64,000 nucleotides of DNA from Leisingera sp. ANG-Vp (GCF_000813725.1 NZ_JWLD01000007.1:1-64000); one strand, 5' to 3'. Counted from the first letter of the stretch, positions 8,559 through 17,553 are shown. The notes: a model not told the origin generated them from the sequence alone. Numbers and translations are program-made.

Positions 8559-8598
8559 TTTGCGAACCTCGTATGCAAACGATTTGCAAATTTGCGAA
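8559..8598 (+). promoter_or_regulatory. PccR operator region upstream of pccB
   Basis: Four boxes close to the TTTGCAAA consensus lie 66-105 bases before the pccB ATG: TTTGCGAA (8559-8566), TATGCAAA (8572-8579), TTTGCAAA (8583-8590) and TTTGCGAA (8591-8598). The R. sphaeroides pccB promoter is reported to carry paired TTTGCAAA boxes bound by PccR. The link to pccR at 3127-4515 is an inference from that precedent. Confidence 0.75.
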
Positions 8599-8663
8599 AA
8601 TGTCCTTTGGCTTCGCTGCAGCGCAATATATGTTCGCGCTGAAACTGACAGGGGACATGTGCC

Positions 8664-10196
8664 ATGAAAGACATCCTTTCCGAGCTGGAAGACCGCCGCC
8701 AGGACGCGCGGCTGGGCGGCGGCCAGCGCCGCATCGACGCACAGCATGGGCGCGGCAAGCTGACAGCCCGCGAACGGATCGAACTGCTGCTGGACGAAGG
8801 CAGCTTTGAAGAGTTCGACATGTTCATCGGCCACCGCTGCACCGATTTCGGCATGGAAAACAACCGCCCGGCGGGCGACGGCGTGGTCACCGGCTGGGGC
8901 ACCATCAACGGCCGCCAGGTCTATGTCTTCTCCCAGGATTTCACCGTTCTGGGCGGCTCAGTCTCGGCCACCCACGCTCAGAAGATCTGCAAGATCATGG
9001 ACATGGCGGTGCAGAACGGCGCGCCGGTGATCGGCATCAACGACTCGGGCGGCGCCCGGATCCAGGAAGGCGTCGACGCGCTTGCAGGCTACGCCGAGAT
9101 CTTCCAGCGCAACATCATGGCCTCCGGCGTGATCCCGCAGATCTCTGTCATCATGGGCCCCTGCGCCGGCGGCGCGGTTTACTCGCCTGCGATGACCGAC
9201 TTCATCTTTATGGTCAAAGACACCTCCTACATGTTCGTGACCGGTCCCGACGTGGTGAAAACCGTGACCAATGAAGTGGTGACGGCTGAGGAACTGGGCG
9301 GCGCTTCCACCCACACCAAGAAATCCTCCGTCGCCGACGGCGCATTTGAAAACGACGTCGAGGCGCTGGCCGAAGTCCGCCGCCTGGTCGACTTCCTGCC
9401 GCTCAACAACCGCGAAAAGCCCCCCGTTCGCCCGTTCTTTGACGAGCCTGGCCGCGTCGAGAGCAGCCTGGATACCCTGATCCCGGAAAACCCCAACAGC
9501 CCCTACGACATGAAGGAGCTGATCACCAAAGTCGCGGACGAGGGCGACTTCTACGAGATCCAGGAAGACTTCGCCAAGAACATCATCACCGGCTTCATCC
9601 GCCTCGAAGGCCAGACCGTGGGTGTTGTCGCCAACCAGCCGATGGTGCTGGCGGGCTGCCTCGACATCGACTCGTCGCGCAAGGCCGCGCGCTTTGTGCG
9701 CTTCTGCGATTGTTTCGAAATCCCGATCCTGACCTTCGTCGACGTGCCGGGCTTCCTGCCGGGCACCTCCCAGGAATACGGCGGCGTCATCAAGCACGGC
9801 GCCAAGCTGCTGTTTGCCTATGGCGAAGCCACCGTGCCGAAGGTCACCGTGATCACCCGCAAGGCCTATGGCGGCGCCTACGACGTGATGGCCTCCAAGC
9901 ATCTGCGCGGCGATTTCAACTATGCCTGGCCGACCGCCGAGATCGCGGTGATGGGCGCCAAGGGCGCCACCGAGATCATCCACCGCGCCGACCTCGGCGA
10001 TGCGGACAAGATCGCGGCCCACACCAAGGATTATGAAGACCGTTTCGCCAACCCCTTTGTGGCGGCTGAGCGCGGTTTCATCGACGAGGTGATCATGCCC
10101 CAGTCCACCCGCCGCCGGGTTGCCCGCGCCTTTGCCTCGCTGCGGGGCAAGCAGCTGAAGAACCCGTGGAAAAAGCACGACAACATTCCGCTGTAA
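8664..10196 (+). CDS. pccB: Propionyl-CoA carboxylase, beta (carboxyltransferase) subunit
   Basis: A 510-residue carboxyltransferase subunit that moves the carboxyl group from carboxybiotin on PccA to propionyl-CoA, giving methylmalonyl-CoA. The N-domain carries [13 protein letters not shown] and [19 protein letters not shown]; the C-domain carries [20 protein letters not shown] and [18 protein letters not shown]. Length matches the family. It is the first gene of the propionyl-CoA module and has four PccR-type boxes in its promoter. PccA follows about 4.7 kb downstream with unknown genes between. A hairpin without T-tract follows the stop. Confidence 0.96.
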   Translation: MKDILSELEDRRQDARLGGGQRRIDAQHGRGKLTARERIELLLDEGSFEEFDMFIGHRCTDFGMENNRPAGDGVVTGWGTINGRQVYVFSQDFTVLGGSVSATHAQKICKIMDMAVQNGAPVIGINDSGGARIQEGVDALAGYAEIFQRNIMASGVIPQISVIMGPCAGGAVYSPAMTDFIFMVKDTSYMFVTGPDVVKTVTNEVVTAEELGGASTHTKKSSVADGAFENDVEALAEVRRLVDFLPLNNREKPPVRPFFDEPGRVESSLDTLIPENPNSPYDMKELITKVADEGDFYEIQEDFAKNIITGFIRLEGQTVGVVANQPMVLAGCLDIDSSRKAARFVRFCDCFEIPILTFVDVPGFLPGTSQEYGGVIKHGAKLLFAYGEATVPKVTVITRKAYGGAYDVMASKHLRGDFNYAWPTAEIAVMGAKGATEIIHRADLGDADKIAAHTKDYEDRFANPFVAAERGFIDEVIMPQSTRRRVARAFASLRGKQLKNPWKKHDNIPL

Positions 10197-10223
10197 CGAA
10201 CCGCAAGAAGCTATCAGCACCTT

Positions 10224-10253
10224 CTCCCACAGTGCTTTTCTGCCCTGTGGGAG
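10224..10253 (+). other. Hairpin downstream of pccB
   Basis: CTCCCACAG at 10224-10232 pairs perfectly with 10245-10253, leaving a 12-base loop. No T-tract follows, so it is more likely an mRNA 3'-end stabiliser or processing site than an intrinsic terminator. Confidence 0.45.
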
Positions 10254-10277
10254 GTCCCTGAAACTAGGAGCAATGCA

Positions 10278-10916
10278 TTGTTCTCAATAAAAAATTCTCT
10301 TTTTGCCTCGCTAGTCGCTGCAGTGCCCTTCCTTTGCTTGGAAGCGGGAGCGGGAGAGATGACGGGTAAGAAAACCAAAATTTCCAAGAATGACGTATAC
10401 CTCCTGATGCTGTACACCCATCAGGAAAGGGCGCCGTTCACAGGTGCGGTTTTTTGCCCGGTAGCTGACGGCAAGGTTAAGGATTGCAGAAAAAGAGACG
10501 GCGGGTTCATTTTTGGAACGTACCGTTTCGACATCGGGACGTCCTGGTTTGTACGGGATCGTGATGCAGGTTTGCCGTATGCTTTGTTCGACAATGTGCG
10601 GTTTAAAGGCAAGGGGCAGTATGTTCTAACGTCAGGGACGTTTTTGGACTTCAAAGTTGTTCCGGAAGACATCACGTATTCCTTTAAATCTGAACCGGGT
10701 ACTGTTTTTGTCATACCGGAAACTGGGCAGTCATCTGCCGAGGCAATCAAAATTGCCAAAACTCTCTTGCAGGGGGAGTATGGCGACGCTGCGAACCAGC
10801 TGAAAATCCGCCTCATCGACGCTGTGAAGTACAATTGCGAAGAGGGTTCGGTTTTTGACCGGACTTGCAAACCCGGCGCCTCCGTCAATCCTTCTGTGTT
10901 GCGTAAGAACTGGTAA
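10278..10916 (+). CDS. Secreted protein of unknown function
   Basis: A 212-residue protein starting at TTG (10278): AGGAG at 10266-10270 lies seven bases upstream, and the nearby ATG at 10273 is out of frame and closes at once. A signal peptide covers about residues 1-25 (LFASLVAAVPFLCLEAGAG). The mature part has four cysteines (VFCPVADGKVKDC, KYNCEEGS, DRTCKPGA), which suggests periplasmic disulfides. GC is clearly lower than in pccB and codon use is mixed, so it may be acquired. It sits between pccB and pccA, but no link to propionate metabolism can be seen. Confidence 0.65.
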   Translation: MFSIKNSLFASLVAAVPFLCLEAGAGEMTGKKTKISKNDVYLLMLYTHQERAPFTGAVFCPVADGKVKDCRKRDGGFIFGTYRFDIGTSWFVRDRDAGLPYALFDNVRFKGKGQYVLTSGTFLDFKVVPEDITYSFKSEPGTVFVIPETGQSSAEAIKIAKTLLQGEYGDAANQLKIRLIDAVKYNCEEGSVFDRTCKPGASVNPSVLRKNW

Positions 10917-10919
10917 CTC

Positions 10920-11348
10920 GTGACCCGCAACACCTGGCATATCACGCAAATTGAGAGAGGCCTCACACTCTCCCGCCGCCTGCCTGCGTCCTTTGACGTG
11001 GCGGCGGAAACCGTGCTGCCGGCGGGCGATCCTTTGCGGCTGGCGCATCAGGTCCGTCAGGACATGTGGCGCAAGCTGCAGTCGTTGCGGGGCTTCTCTC
11101 CAGTGGTGGAGGTTACCCAAGAAGGGCAGGGGCTTAGAGTCCGGGCTGGCGGGCAGGTGATGGGCCGCGTCCCTTCCAATGCCGCAGACCTCATAGCCGG
11201 CGTTCTGGAACACCCGGGCAACCGCGCCCGCTGGCTGCGCCATGCCGGGCGGAGCAAGGGCAGACTGTGCCCTGAAACCGGTATGAAAGCGAAGAATCCG
11301 CACAAAATTGCGGCAAAAATTGACATGAAGAGCGAATCAGGCTCATGA
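10920..11348 (+). CDS. Unknown protein in the pcc region
   Basis: A 142-residue basic protein with a GTG start three bases after the previous stop, and a stop that overlaps the next ATG (ATGA), so it is probably translated in an operon with 11345-11830. The middle contains FSPVVEVTQEGQGLRVRAGG and ADLIAGVLEHPGNRARW; there is no signal peptide or membrane helix. No clear Shine-Dalgarno is seen at the GTG, which fits translational coupling. I do not recognise the family. Confidence 0.55.
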   Translation: MTRNTWHITQIERGLTLSRRLPASFDVAAETVLPAGDPLRLAHQVRQDMWRKLQSLRGFSPVVEVTQEGQGLRVRAGGQVMGRVPSNAADLIAGVLEHPGNRARWLRHAGRSKGRLCPETGMKAKNPHKIAAKIDMKSESGS

Positions 11349-11830
11349 TCCGCGTCAGCCAAATTCAGACAGCGCGCGCTTTTTGTGCTGCGCCTGCAGC
11401 TCCGGCCGGAGGAGCCCGGGAAACCGGGGGCCGGGGCTGCAGACTTTTGGCTGCTTTCCCATTTGCACTTTTCACCGCCGCAGCTGATGCCAGCGAGCCT
11501 GTTGCCGTGCCCTCGGGCCAGCCGGTGACCCTTGCCGAGGTGCTGCTGGATGACGCGCCGGGCCAGACCTGGGTGCGGTTCCGTTTTCTGGCGCCGGAAA
11601 TCGCCCGCGAAACCGGCACCGTCAGCTATGAAGCGGCGGCGCCTGACATGGATCACCTCTGCGAGACCCTGGCGCTGCCTTACCTGGCGGAGAACGGCCT
11701 CACGCCTGCGCGGGTGGTGATCTCGCTGTCGGACCGGATGGTGCCCTTTGGCGCGCAGAACCCCGCCGCAACCCAGTTTTTCGAAGCCTACCGCCCGGAA
11801 AACGCAAGCTGCATGTGGGAGGCTTTCTGA
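11345..11830 (+). CDS. Secreted unknown protein (DUF6497-like)
   Basis: A 161-residue protein with an unusual, arginine-containing N-terminus followed by a hydrophobic stretch (LLAAFPFALFTAAADA), probably a signal peptide of about 50 residues or a mis-set start. The mature part begins EPVAVPSGQPVTLAEVLLDD and has WVRFRFLAPEI, the pattern I tentatively associate with DUF6497 of Rhodobacteraceae. Two cysteines (HLCETLAL, NASCMWEAF) could pair in the periplasm. It overlaps the previous gene by four bases. Confidence 0.65.
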   Translation: MIRVSQIQTARAFCAAPAAPAGGARETGGRGCRLLAAFPFALFTAAADASEPVAVPSGQPVTLAEVLLDDAPGQTWVRFRFLAPEIARETGTVSYEAAAPDMDHLCETLALPYLAENGLTPARVVISLSDRMVPFGAQNPAATQFFEAYRPENASCMWEAF

Positions 11831-12044
11831 TGCTTCCACAACATCTTGCGGGACATACTTCAGATAGGCGGATTCTTGCGGCATTGCAGCCACAACCCCG
11901 TCATTTGCCGCGATTCGCATGTGACTCGGGCGCAAACCCCGCTATCCTTGGCGCGGGCAGCCATCAGGCTGCCTTCACATTGAGGTTGAGGCACGCGGGC
12001 GGTGAGACCCCCGCAGGTTTCGCATTTGTAATCAGGAGACAGAG

Positions 12045-12185
12045 ATGTCCAAGAGCATCAAGCTATTCGCCCTGGCAGGCCTGCTGGCCGCCGTTGCAGC
12101 CTGCGCCCAGCAGGAAGAAGAATTCGTCGTGGTCGAGCCCGAGCCGATCTCGCAAGAGCCGGCCTTCACCGGCAAATACAAGTAA
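12045..12185 (+). CDS. Small lipoprotein (46 aa)
   Basis: A 46-residue peptide with a short signal sequence and lipobox (AAVAAC, cysteine 20), followed by a very acidic tail (QQEEEFVVVEPEPISQEPAF) ending in GKYK. It should be an acylated envelope peptide. CAGGAG precedes the ATG, and a terminator begins nine bases after the stop, so it has its own short transcript. Very small lipoproteins of this kind are common in this family of bacteria; role unknown. Confidence 0.75.
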   Translation: MSKSIKLFALAGLLAAVAACAQQEEEFVVVEPEPISQEPAFTGKYK

Positions 12186-12194
12186 AGACCATAA

Positions 12195-12220
12195 GGGTCC
12201 GGCCCTGCGGCCGGCCCTTT
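12195..12220 (+). terminator. Intrinsic terminator after the small lipoprotein
   Basis: GGGTCCGGCC (12195-12204) pairs with GGCCGGCCC (12209-12217) with one bulged T, followed by TTT. Confidence 0.65.
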
Positions 12221-12254
12221 CCCGCCCGCAGGGTGCCGGACAGGAGGCACCCAA

Positions 12255-12599
12255 ATGCTGAAACACCGCGGGTTCCCGGGCCGTATGCCCGGCACCGATT
12301 TCCAATTCACCATCCGCCGCCCGAACCCCAAAGGGGTGACGCCGCTGATCCGGCGCGAGCGCTTCCGCGACCGCAAGAATGTCGACAAACGCGTCGATAT
12401 GACCTTCATGCAGGCGCTGTGGGAGCATTTCGGCAATGAGCCGTTCGAGCGCGGCAACCTGGATGCGGGCCGCCTGAGCTGGCTGTTCGGCCGCGAGGTG
12501 ATTGCCGCCGAGGATCCCTTTGATCCGGAAAGCTATGAAGCGCTGCTGGTCATTGACGAGGCGGTTGCGCGCGCGTCCTTCCCGGAGGCGTTCGAGTAA
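12255..12599 (+). CDS. Unknown small cytosolic protein
   Basis: A 114-residue protein rich in arginine and acidic residues, with AGGAGG about eight bases before the ATG. It contains FQFTIRRPNPKGVTPLIRRE and FMQALWEHFGNEPFERGNLD, followed by an acidic helical C-terminus (VIDEAVARASFPEAFE). It has no signal peptide or membrane segment. It lies between a terminator and a convergent porin, so it is probably monocistronic. I do not recognise a family. Confidence 0.6.
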   Translation: MLKHRGFPGRMPGTDFQFTIRRPNPKGVTPLIRRERFRDRKNVDKRVDMTFMQALWEHFGNEPFERGNLDAGRLSWLFGREVIAAEDPFDPESYEALLVIDEAVARASFPEAFE

Positions 12600-12627
12600 T
12601 GGCGAAGCCCTGGACGCATAACGTGCA

Positions 12628-12659
12628 GCAGGCACCGCGGATCTCTCCGCGATGCCTGC
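12628..12659. other. Hairpin between convergent genes
   Basis: A near-perfect 14-bp stem (GCAGGCAcCGCGGA at 12628-12641 with 12646-12659, one mismatch) and a 4-base loop. It lacks a T-tract on either strand, so it is a possible weak bidirectional terminator or 3'-end stabiliser. Confidence 0.5.
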
Positions 12660-12682
12660 CGCTGCGTCCGGGGCGCCGCGCC

Positions 12683-13825
12683 CTAGAAGTTCAGCTGCAC
12701 AGCGAACTGCACCCGGTCGCCATCGAACGTGTTGCCGGAAATGGCGTCATTGCGTTCGCCAAAGATGTATTCGGCGCTCAGCGTCAGATTGTCGGTGGGG
12801 TTGAAGAAGGCGTTCACGTGAACGGTCTCCAGCTCGGTGAAGGACAGCGTGCCGGTCGAGGTCGGCAGATCGTAATCCTCGCGCCCGTAGCCGATGCCGA
12901 CGTTCCATTTCTCGCCAAGATCCTGGCGGAACTCGAGGGTGTAGCCCTCCACGTCGTTGGCCTGGCCGCCGACAACGGCGTCGCCGAGACCGATCAGCAG
13001 CGGCCCCAGCGCCTCGCCATCCACGTAAGTTGCCTGGAACAGGCCGCCGTCCCAGGGGCGGATCGAGCCCGACAGGGTCACCCCGGTCTGATCGACCTCG
13101 GTGCCGCCGCTTTCAATGGTGCCCGCAAGGCCGGCAATCCGCGCGGTGAACAGTTCATTGCTGTACTGGAAGGCCGCAGTGGCGACAGGATCGCTGGAGG
13201 CGGCGGTGTTTTCCTCCAGCGAAAGGCTGTAGTCGAAGCCGTCGCCAAAGCTGTTGCTGTAGCGGATCTGCGGCACCCGGGCAAAGGCGATGCCGACCGG
13301 GCCGTTGAACTCGACGCTGGTGGGGTATTCGCCCAGCGGCATGAAGTTGGTCCAGTACTGGCCGACCAGCCAATTGTCGCCGATCTGCACATTGGCGTGG
13401 CGCAGCCGCAGTTCGGACGTGCCGCCCGAGGCAAAGAGGTCGAACTCCAGCTGGCCGCGCAGGGTTCCGAAATCGCTTTCGGTGGTGGTGCGGATGCCCA
13501 AGCGCGACTGGCGCACGGTGGCGCCGAACTCGCCGTCGGTGGCGTTGACCGGCTCGCCGATGTTGTTGACGAAGGCGGTATCGCCCTGGGTGAAATCGAA
13601 GTCGTAGTAAAAGTCGGCTTTGACGTAGCCGTAGATGTCGACGGCGGTGTTGCCCAGCCGGAAATCCCCGGGGGCGCCGGTCACCTGCTGGTTCTCAGCC
13701 TCCAGGGCCTCGACCCGCGCGCGCAGCTCCTGCAGTTCAGCGCTGGTGTCCGCCTGCGCCAGCCCGGCGCTGCCGGCAAGTGCAGCAGCAGCCAGGGCAG
13801 CACGCCCTTTATGCACCTGTTTCAT
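12683..13825 (-). CDS. DcaP-like trimeric outer-membrane porin
   Basis: A 380-residue outer-membrane porin. It has a signal peptide (ALAAAALAGSAGLAQA), then a short coiled coil (TSAELQELRARVEALEAENQ) typical of DcaP-type porins, then a beta-barrel with VDIYGYVKADFYYDFDF, RQSRLGIRTTTESDFGTLRG and NWLVGQYWTNFMPL, all conserved in the family. The last residue is phenylalanine, the usual BAM signal (FAVQLNF). DcaP proteins take up dicarboxylates and similar organic acids; the substrate here is unknown. A strong Shine-Dalgarno (AAGGAGGAGG) lies upstream. Confidence 0.85.
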   Translation of the reverse strand: MKQVHKGRAALAAAALAGSAGLAQADTSAELQELRARVEALEAENQQVTGAPGDFRLGNTAVDIYGYVKADFYYDFDFTQGDTAFVNNIGEPVNATDGEFGATVRQSRLGIRTTTESDFGTLRGQLEFDLFASGGTSELRLRHANVQIGDNWLVGQYWTNFMPLGEYPTSVEFNGPVGIAFARVPQIRYSNSFGDGFDYSLSLEENTAASSDPVATAAFQYSNELFTARIAGLAGTIESGGTEVDQTGVTLSGSIRPWDGGLFQATYVDGEALGPLLIGLGDAVVGGQANDVEGYTLEFRQDLGEKWNVGIGYGREDYDLPTSTGTLSFTELETVHVNAFFNPTDNLTLSAEYIFGERNDAISGNTFDGDRVQFAVQLNF

Positions 13826-14502
13826 GGGGTTATCCCTCCTCCTTCAATGGTGTGCGGCCACGCTTTCACGGACCGCAAACAGGGGGAAATGACATCAAGG
13901 CGAGCTGCCGTGACTTTCAAAGCTTGGAAAAGTGATCAGAAATCACGCAGCATTGCCGGGTTTGTGAACCGATCGGTCAAGTATCTGCCGGCGCGGCAAA
14001 TTCCGGTGCCGCTGCGCCGCGTTTGTTCACGCAAGTTTCAGGCGCCTGCCGCCCGCCGCGCGGATCCGCGCCAGGCCTGTCACGGCGATGTGACAGCACC
14101 GGTGCGCCCTGGCGCCACCTGCCATGGCACCCATCGCCGTTTCGGCGTGAATTTGCACACGGGCCTTTCAGTTCAGCAGGAATCTGCTCAAATCAAGCGC
14201 CTTGCATTTCAGGGGCTTACAGGGGCCGCAAGCCCGTGCATCGTGGGTCAAGCAGCGCAGCCACGCTGCAGTGCCGAGCATCTGTTCCGGCCCCTTCGCC
14301 TGAACGGGCAGGTTCGCGCCCCCATCCGCGGCCTGCCCGTCTTTTATCCCCTTCAGGCACTGGCGGAAGCTTGCCGTATACCCCCCCCAATGCGGCAAGC
14401 CTCCGCCCAACTTTCCGCCCCGCCGGCGGAAGCGTTGATCCGCATTCCCAGGCCTGCAATTCCGGCAGGGACATTTACGTCCCCGGAAGAAGGAAACTGG
14501 AC
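13826..14502. other. 677-base intergenic region with a terminator-like hairpin
   Basis: No protein gene is convincing here. ACGGGCAGG (14304-14312) pairs with 14332-14340 and is followed by CTTTTAT, which looks like a plus-strand terminator without an assigned gene. A second hairpin lies around 14413-14431 (TTCCGCC with GGCGGAA). A small RNA ending near 14346 is possible but no promoter could be fixed. Confidence 0.4.
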
Positions 14503-14706
14503 ATGCGGGCAAAATCTCTCATCGCGGCGTTCTCGCTCTGCGGCCTCGTGGCAGCCTGCGGCGACACCGCCGGCGAACGGATTGTTTACGGCGGCGGCGC
14601 CGGCGCAGCGGGCGCGCTGCTGCTGGATGCCAACCCGATCACCGGCGCCGCAATCGGCGTCGCGGCCAACCTCGTCTACTGCGAGCAAAACCCCCGCAAG
14701 TGCTAA
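14503..14706 (+). CDS. Small glycine-rich lipoprotein (67 aa)
   Basis: A 67-residue lipoprotein: signal peptide MRAKSLIAAFSLCGLVAAC with the lipobox cysteine at 19, then a glycine/alanine-rich segment (YGGGAGAAGALLLDANPITG, then AAIGVAANL) that resembles one glycine-zipper repeat, then a C-terminal EQNPRKC with a second cysteine pair. AAGGA lies upstream of the ATG. It precedes pccA by 146 bases. It resembles other short envelope lipoproteins; function unknown. Confidence 0.75.
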   Translation: MRAKSLIAAFSLCGLVAACGDTAGERIVYGGGAGAAGALLLDANPITGAAIGVAANLVYCEQNPRKC

Positions 14707-14852
14707 GGCCGCGGCCTCTGCACATCTGAACAGCCGGCCCCTCCGGGCCGCTCGTGACATCGCGCATGCGCCGTGCCTGGGCTCGCCCCGGGCGCGGCGT
14801 TTTGCATTCCGGAATGCCAAGGGCCAAGGGCCAGAATACAAAGGGACTGCCT

Positions 14853-16898
14853 ATGTTTGATAAGATCCTGATCGCCAACCGGGGCGAGATCGCCTGCCGG
14901 GTGATCAAAACCGCGCGCAAGATGGGCATCAAGACCGTTGCCATCTACTCCGACGCCGACAAGCAGGCCCTGCATGTGCAAATGGCGGATGAGGCCGTCC
15001 ACATCGGCCCTCCGCCGGCCAACCAGTCCTATATCGTCATCGACAAGGTGATGGAGGCGATCCGTGCAACCGGCGCCCAGGCCGTGCATCCGGGCTACGG
15101 CTTCCTGTCCGAGAACGCGAAATTTGCCGAGGCGCTTGAGGCCGAAGGCGTCGCCTTTGTCGGCCCCCCGGTCGGCGCCATCGAAAGCATGGGCGACAAG
15201 ATCACCTCCAAGAAAATCGCGCAGGAGGCAGGCGTCTCCACCGTGCCCGGCTACATGGGCCTGATCGAAGACGCCGACGAGGCCGTGCGCATCTCCAACG
15301 ACATCGGCTACCCGGTGATGATCAAGGCCTCCGCCGGCGGCGGCGGCAAGGGCATGCGGATCGCCTGGAACGACGAAGAAGCCCGCGAAGGCTTCCAGTC
15401 CTCCAAGAACGAGGCCGCGAACTCCTTTGGCGACGACCGGATCTTCATCGAGAAATTCGTCACCCAGCCGCGCCACATCGAAATCCAGGTGCTTTGCGAC
15501 AAGCACGGCAACGGCATTTACCTGGGCGAGCGCGAATGCTCGATCCAGCGCCGCAACCAGAAAGTCGTGGAAGAAGCCCCGTCGCCCTTCCTGGACGAGG
15601 AAACTCGCAAAGCCATGGGCGAGCAGGCCGTGGCGCTGGCCAAGGCGGTGGGCTATTCCTCCGCTGGCACCGTGGAATTCATCGTCGACGGCGACAAGAA
15701 CTTCTACTTCCTGGAAATGAACACCCGCCTGCAGGTGGAACACCCGGTGACCGAGCTGATCACCGGCGTCGACCTGGTCGAGCAGATGATCCGCGTCGCT
15801 GATGGCGGCGAGCTGCCGCTGCGCCAGGAAGACGTGAAACTGACCGGCTGGGCGATTGAAAACCGTCTTTATGCCGAAGATCCGTACCGCAACTTCCTGC
15901 CCTCCATCGGCCGCCTGACCCGCTACCGCCCGCCGGCGGAAGTGGCCTCCGGCCCGATGCTTGAGAACGGCACCTGGCATGGCGACGCGCCCACAGGCGC
16001 AACTGCCGTGCGCAACGACACCGGCGTCTATGAAGGCGGCGAGATCTCGATGTACTACGACCCGATGATCGCCAAGCTCTGCACCTGGGCTCCGACCCGC
16101 GGCGAGGCAATCGAGGCGATGCGCGTGGCGCTCGACAGCTTCGAGGTTGAGGGCATCGGCCACAACCTGCCGTTTGTGGCGGCGGTGATGGACCATGAGA
16201 AATTCGTCTCCGGCGACATGACCACCGCCTTCATCGCTGAAGAGTACCCCGATGGCTTTGAAGGTGTCGAACTGCCGGAAGCAGACCTGCGCAAGATCGC
16301 AGCCTCCTGTGCCGCCATGCACCGGGTTGCCGAAATCCGCCGCACCCGCGTGTCGGGCCGGATGGACAACCACGAGCGCAAGGTGGGCACCGATTGGGTT
16401 GTGAACCTGCAGGGCCAGTCCTTCAGCGTGGTGACCGATGCGGACCGCGAAGGCGCCACCGTGCGCTTTGACGACGGCACCGAGCTGCGGGTGGCGTCTG
16501 ACTGGACCCCGGGCGACCAGCTGGCCACTTTGGACGTCAGTGGCGAAACCCTGGTGCTGAAGGTCGGCAAGGTGACCCAGGGCTTCCGCGTCCGCTCCCG
16601 CGGCGCTGACCTGACCGTCAAGGTCCGCACCCCGCGCCAGGCAGAACTGGCCGAGCTGATGCCGGAAAAACTGCCGCCGGACACCTCCAAGATGCTGCTC
16701 TGCCCGATGCCCGGCCTGATCGTGAAGGTCGACGTCGAAGTGGGGCAGGAGGTCCAGGAGGGGCAGGCGCTCTGCACCGTCGAGGCGATGAAGATGGAAA
16801 ACATCCTGCGCGCCGAGAAGAAGGGCGTCGTCTCCAAGATCAACGCGGGTGCCGGCGACAGCCTGGCGGTCGACGATGTGATCATGGAATTCGAATAA
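14853..16898 (+). CDS. pccA: Propionyl-CoA carboxylase, alpha (biotin carboxylase) subunit
   Basis: A 681-residue biotin-carrying subunit. The biotin carboxylase domain (about 1-450) has KILIANRGEIACRVI at the start, the ATP-grasp glycine loop KASAGGGGKGMRI and the signature EMNTRLQVEHPVTE. A linker BT domain follows, then a biotinyl domain with EAMKMEN; the biotinylated lysine is residue 647, 34 from the C-terminus as usual. ATP, bicarbonate and biotin give carboxybiotin for PccB. The ATG at 14853 starts directly at the conserved N-terminus and has AAGGGA upstream. It is separated from pccB by unknown genes. Confidence 0.96.
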   Translation: MFDKILIANRGEIACRVIKTARKMGIKTVAIYSDADKQALHVQMADEAVHIGPPPANQSYIVIDKVMEAIRATGAQAVHPGYGFLSENAKFAEALEAEGVAFVGPPVGAIESMGDKITSKKIAQEAGVSTVPGYMGLIEDADEAVRISNDIGYPVMIKASAGGGGKGMRIAWNDEEAREGFQSSKNEAANSFGDDRIFIEKFVTQPRHIEIQVLCDKHGNGIYLGERECSIQRRNQKVVEEAPSPFLDEETRKAMGEQAVALAKAVGYSSAGTVEFIVDGDKNFYFLEMNTRLQVEHPVTELITGVDLVEQMIRVADGGELPLRQEDVKLTGWAIENRLYAEDPYRNFLPSIGRLTRYRPPAEVASGPMLENGTWHGDAPTGATAVRNDTGVYEGGEISMYYDPMIAKLCTWAPTRGEAIEAMRVALDSFEVEGIGHNLPFVAAVMDHEKFVSGDMTTAFIAEEYPDGFEGVELPEADLRKIAASCAAMHRVAEIRRTRVSGRMDNHERKVGTDWVVNLQGQSFSVVTDADREGATVRFDDGTELRVASDWTPGDQLATLDVSGETLVLKVGKVTQGFRVRSRGADLTVKVRTPRQAELAELMPEKLPPDTSKMLLCPMPGLIVKVDVEVGQEVQEGQALCTVEAMKMENILRAEKKGVVSKINAGAGDSLAVDDVIMEFE

Positions 16899-17045
16899 TG
16901 CACCACGGGGCAGGCACATATGCAGGCGGGCAGGCGGGTTTTCCCGCCCCCGTTGGCGTGCCTGCTCCCCTCAGCATGCCTGCATGCACGAAATCTTCAG
17001 GAATCCCTGCGACACTGACGCGGTTTGAAGACCTCAAGGTGCCGC

Positions 17046-17549
17046 ATGATACGTCTCCTGACCTGCTTTCTGGCCGCATTGGCCATTCTGTCCGGCTGCG
17101 CGCTGGACAAGGAGGACGCCCTGCGCGCCCAGCTTTCCGCCTGGGTCGAACTGGGGGAGACTTACTTCTTCCAATCCTCATCCAGCTGCACCGCAGCGGT
17201 GTTCCACACCGCGGAGAGCCCGCGCATCACCTCTATGCTGGACCGCGCCCGCTCGATCGAAACCGGCATGAAGATGCTGGACGCGGGCAAGCCGGTGGTC
17301 TTTGCGGTTTCCGGAAAATCCCCCAACGCGGTGACCGAGGCCATCATGTCCCGCAACCTGCCGCAGGGGCTGGGCGTGCTGAACTCCGGGCTGGCAGGTG
17401 TCAGCTGCATGTCGGATCTGGTGAAATCGATCTACTACCAGGCCATCCGCAACCCCGCGTCCAAACTGGTCTTTGTGCCGGACGGCCACGCCATGCTGGT
17501 CCTGGACAAACAGGCCATGGCACTGATCTACGTCCGCGGCAACGGCTGA
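17046..17549 (+). CDS. Lipoprotein of unknown function between pccA and scpA
   Basis: A 167-residue lipoprotein (lipobox LSGC, cysteine 18). The mature part has three more cysteines and conserved-looking segments ELGETYFFQSSSSCTAAVFH and VSCMSDLVKSIYYQA, ending in FVPDGHAMLVLDKQAMALIY. The start is the ATG at 17046, which places a signal peptide at the N-terminus. It follows pccA by about 150 bases on the same strand and may share its transcript. I recognise no named family. Confidence 0.7.
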   Translation: MIRLLTCFLAALAILSGCALDKEDALRAQLSAWVELGETYFFQSSSSCTAAVFHTAESPRITSMLDRARSIETGMKMLDAGKPVVFAVSGKSPNAVTEAIMSRNLPQGLGVLNSGLAGVSCMSDLVKSIYYQAIRNPASKLVFVPDGHAMLVLDKQAMALIYVRGNG

Positions 17550-17553
17550 CCGT

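Noticed and set aside
8958-10220. Minus-strand frame opposite pccB.
   Set aside because: Antisense to a certain gene, with low-complexity histidine/aspartate-rich translation typical of a shadow frame.
12599-14860. Long plus-strand open frame across the porin and intergenic region.
   Set aside because: It is antisense to the DcaP-like porin and runs through sequence with unrelated composition; no Shine-Dalgarno or known domain.
14703-16919. Very long open frame on the minus strand opposite pccA.
   Set aside because: It mirrors the codon periodicity of pccA, a strongly recognised gene, and encodes nothing recognisable. Long antisense frames are expected at this GC content.
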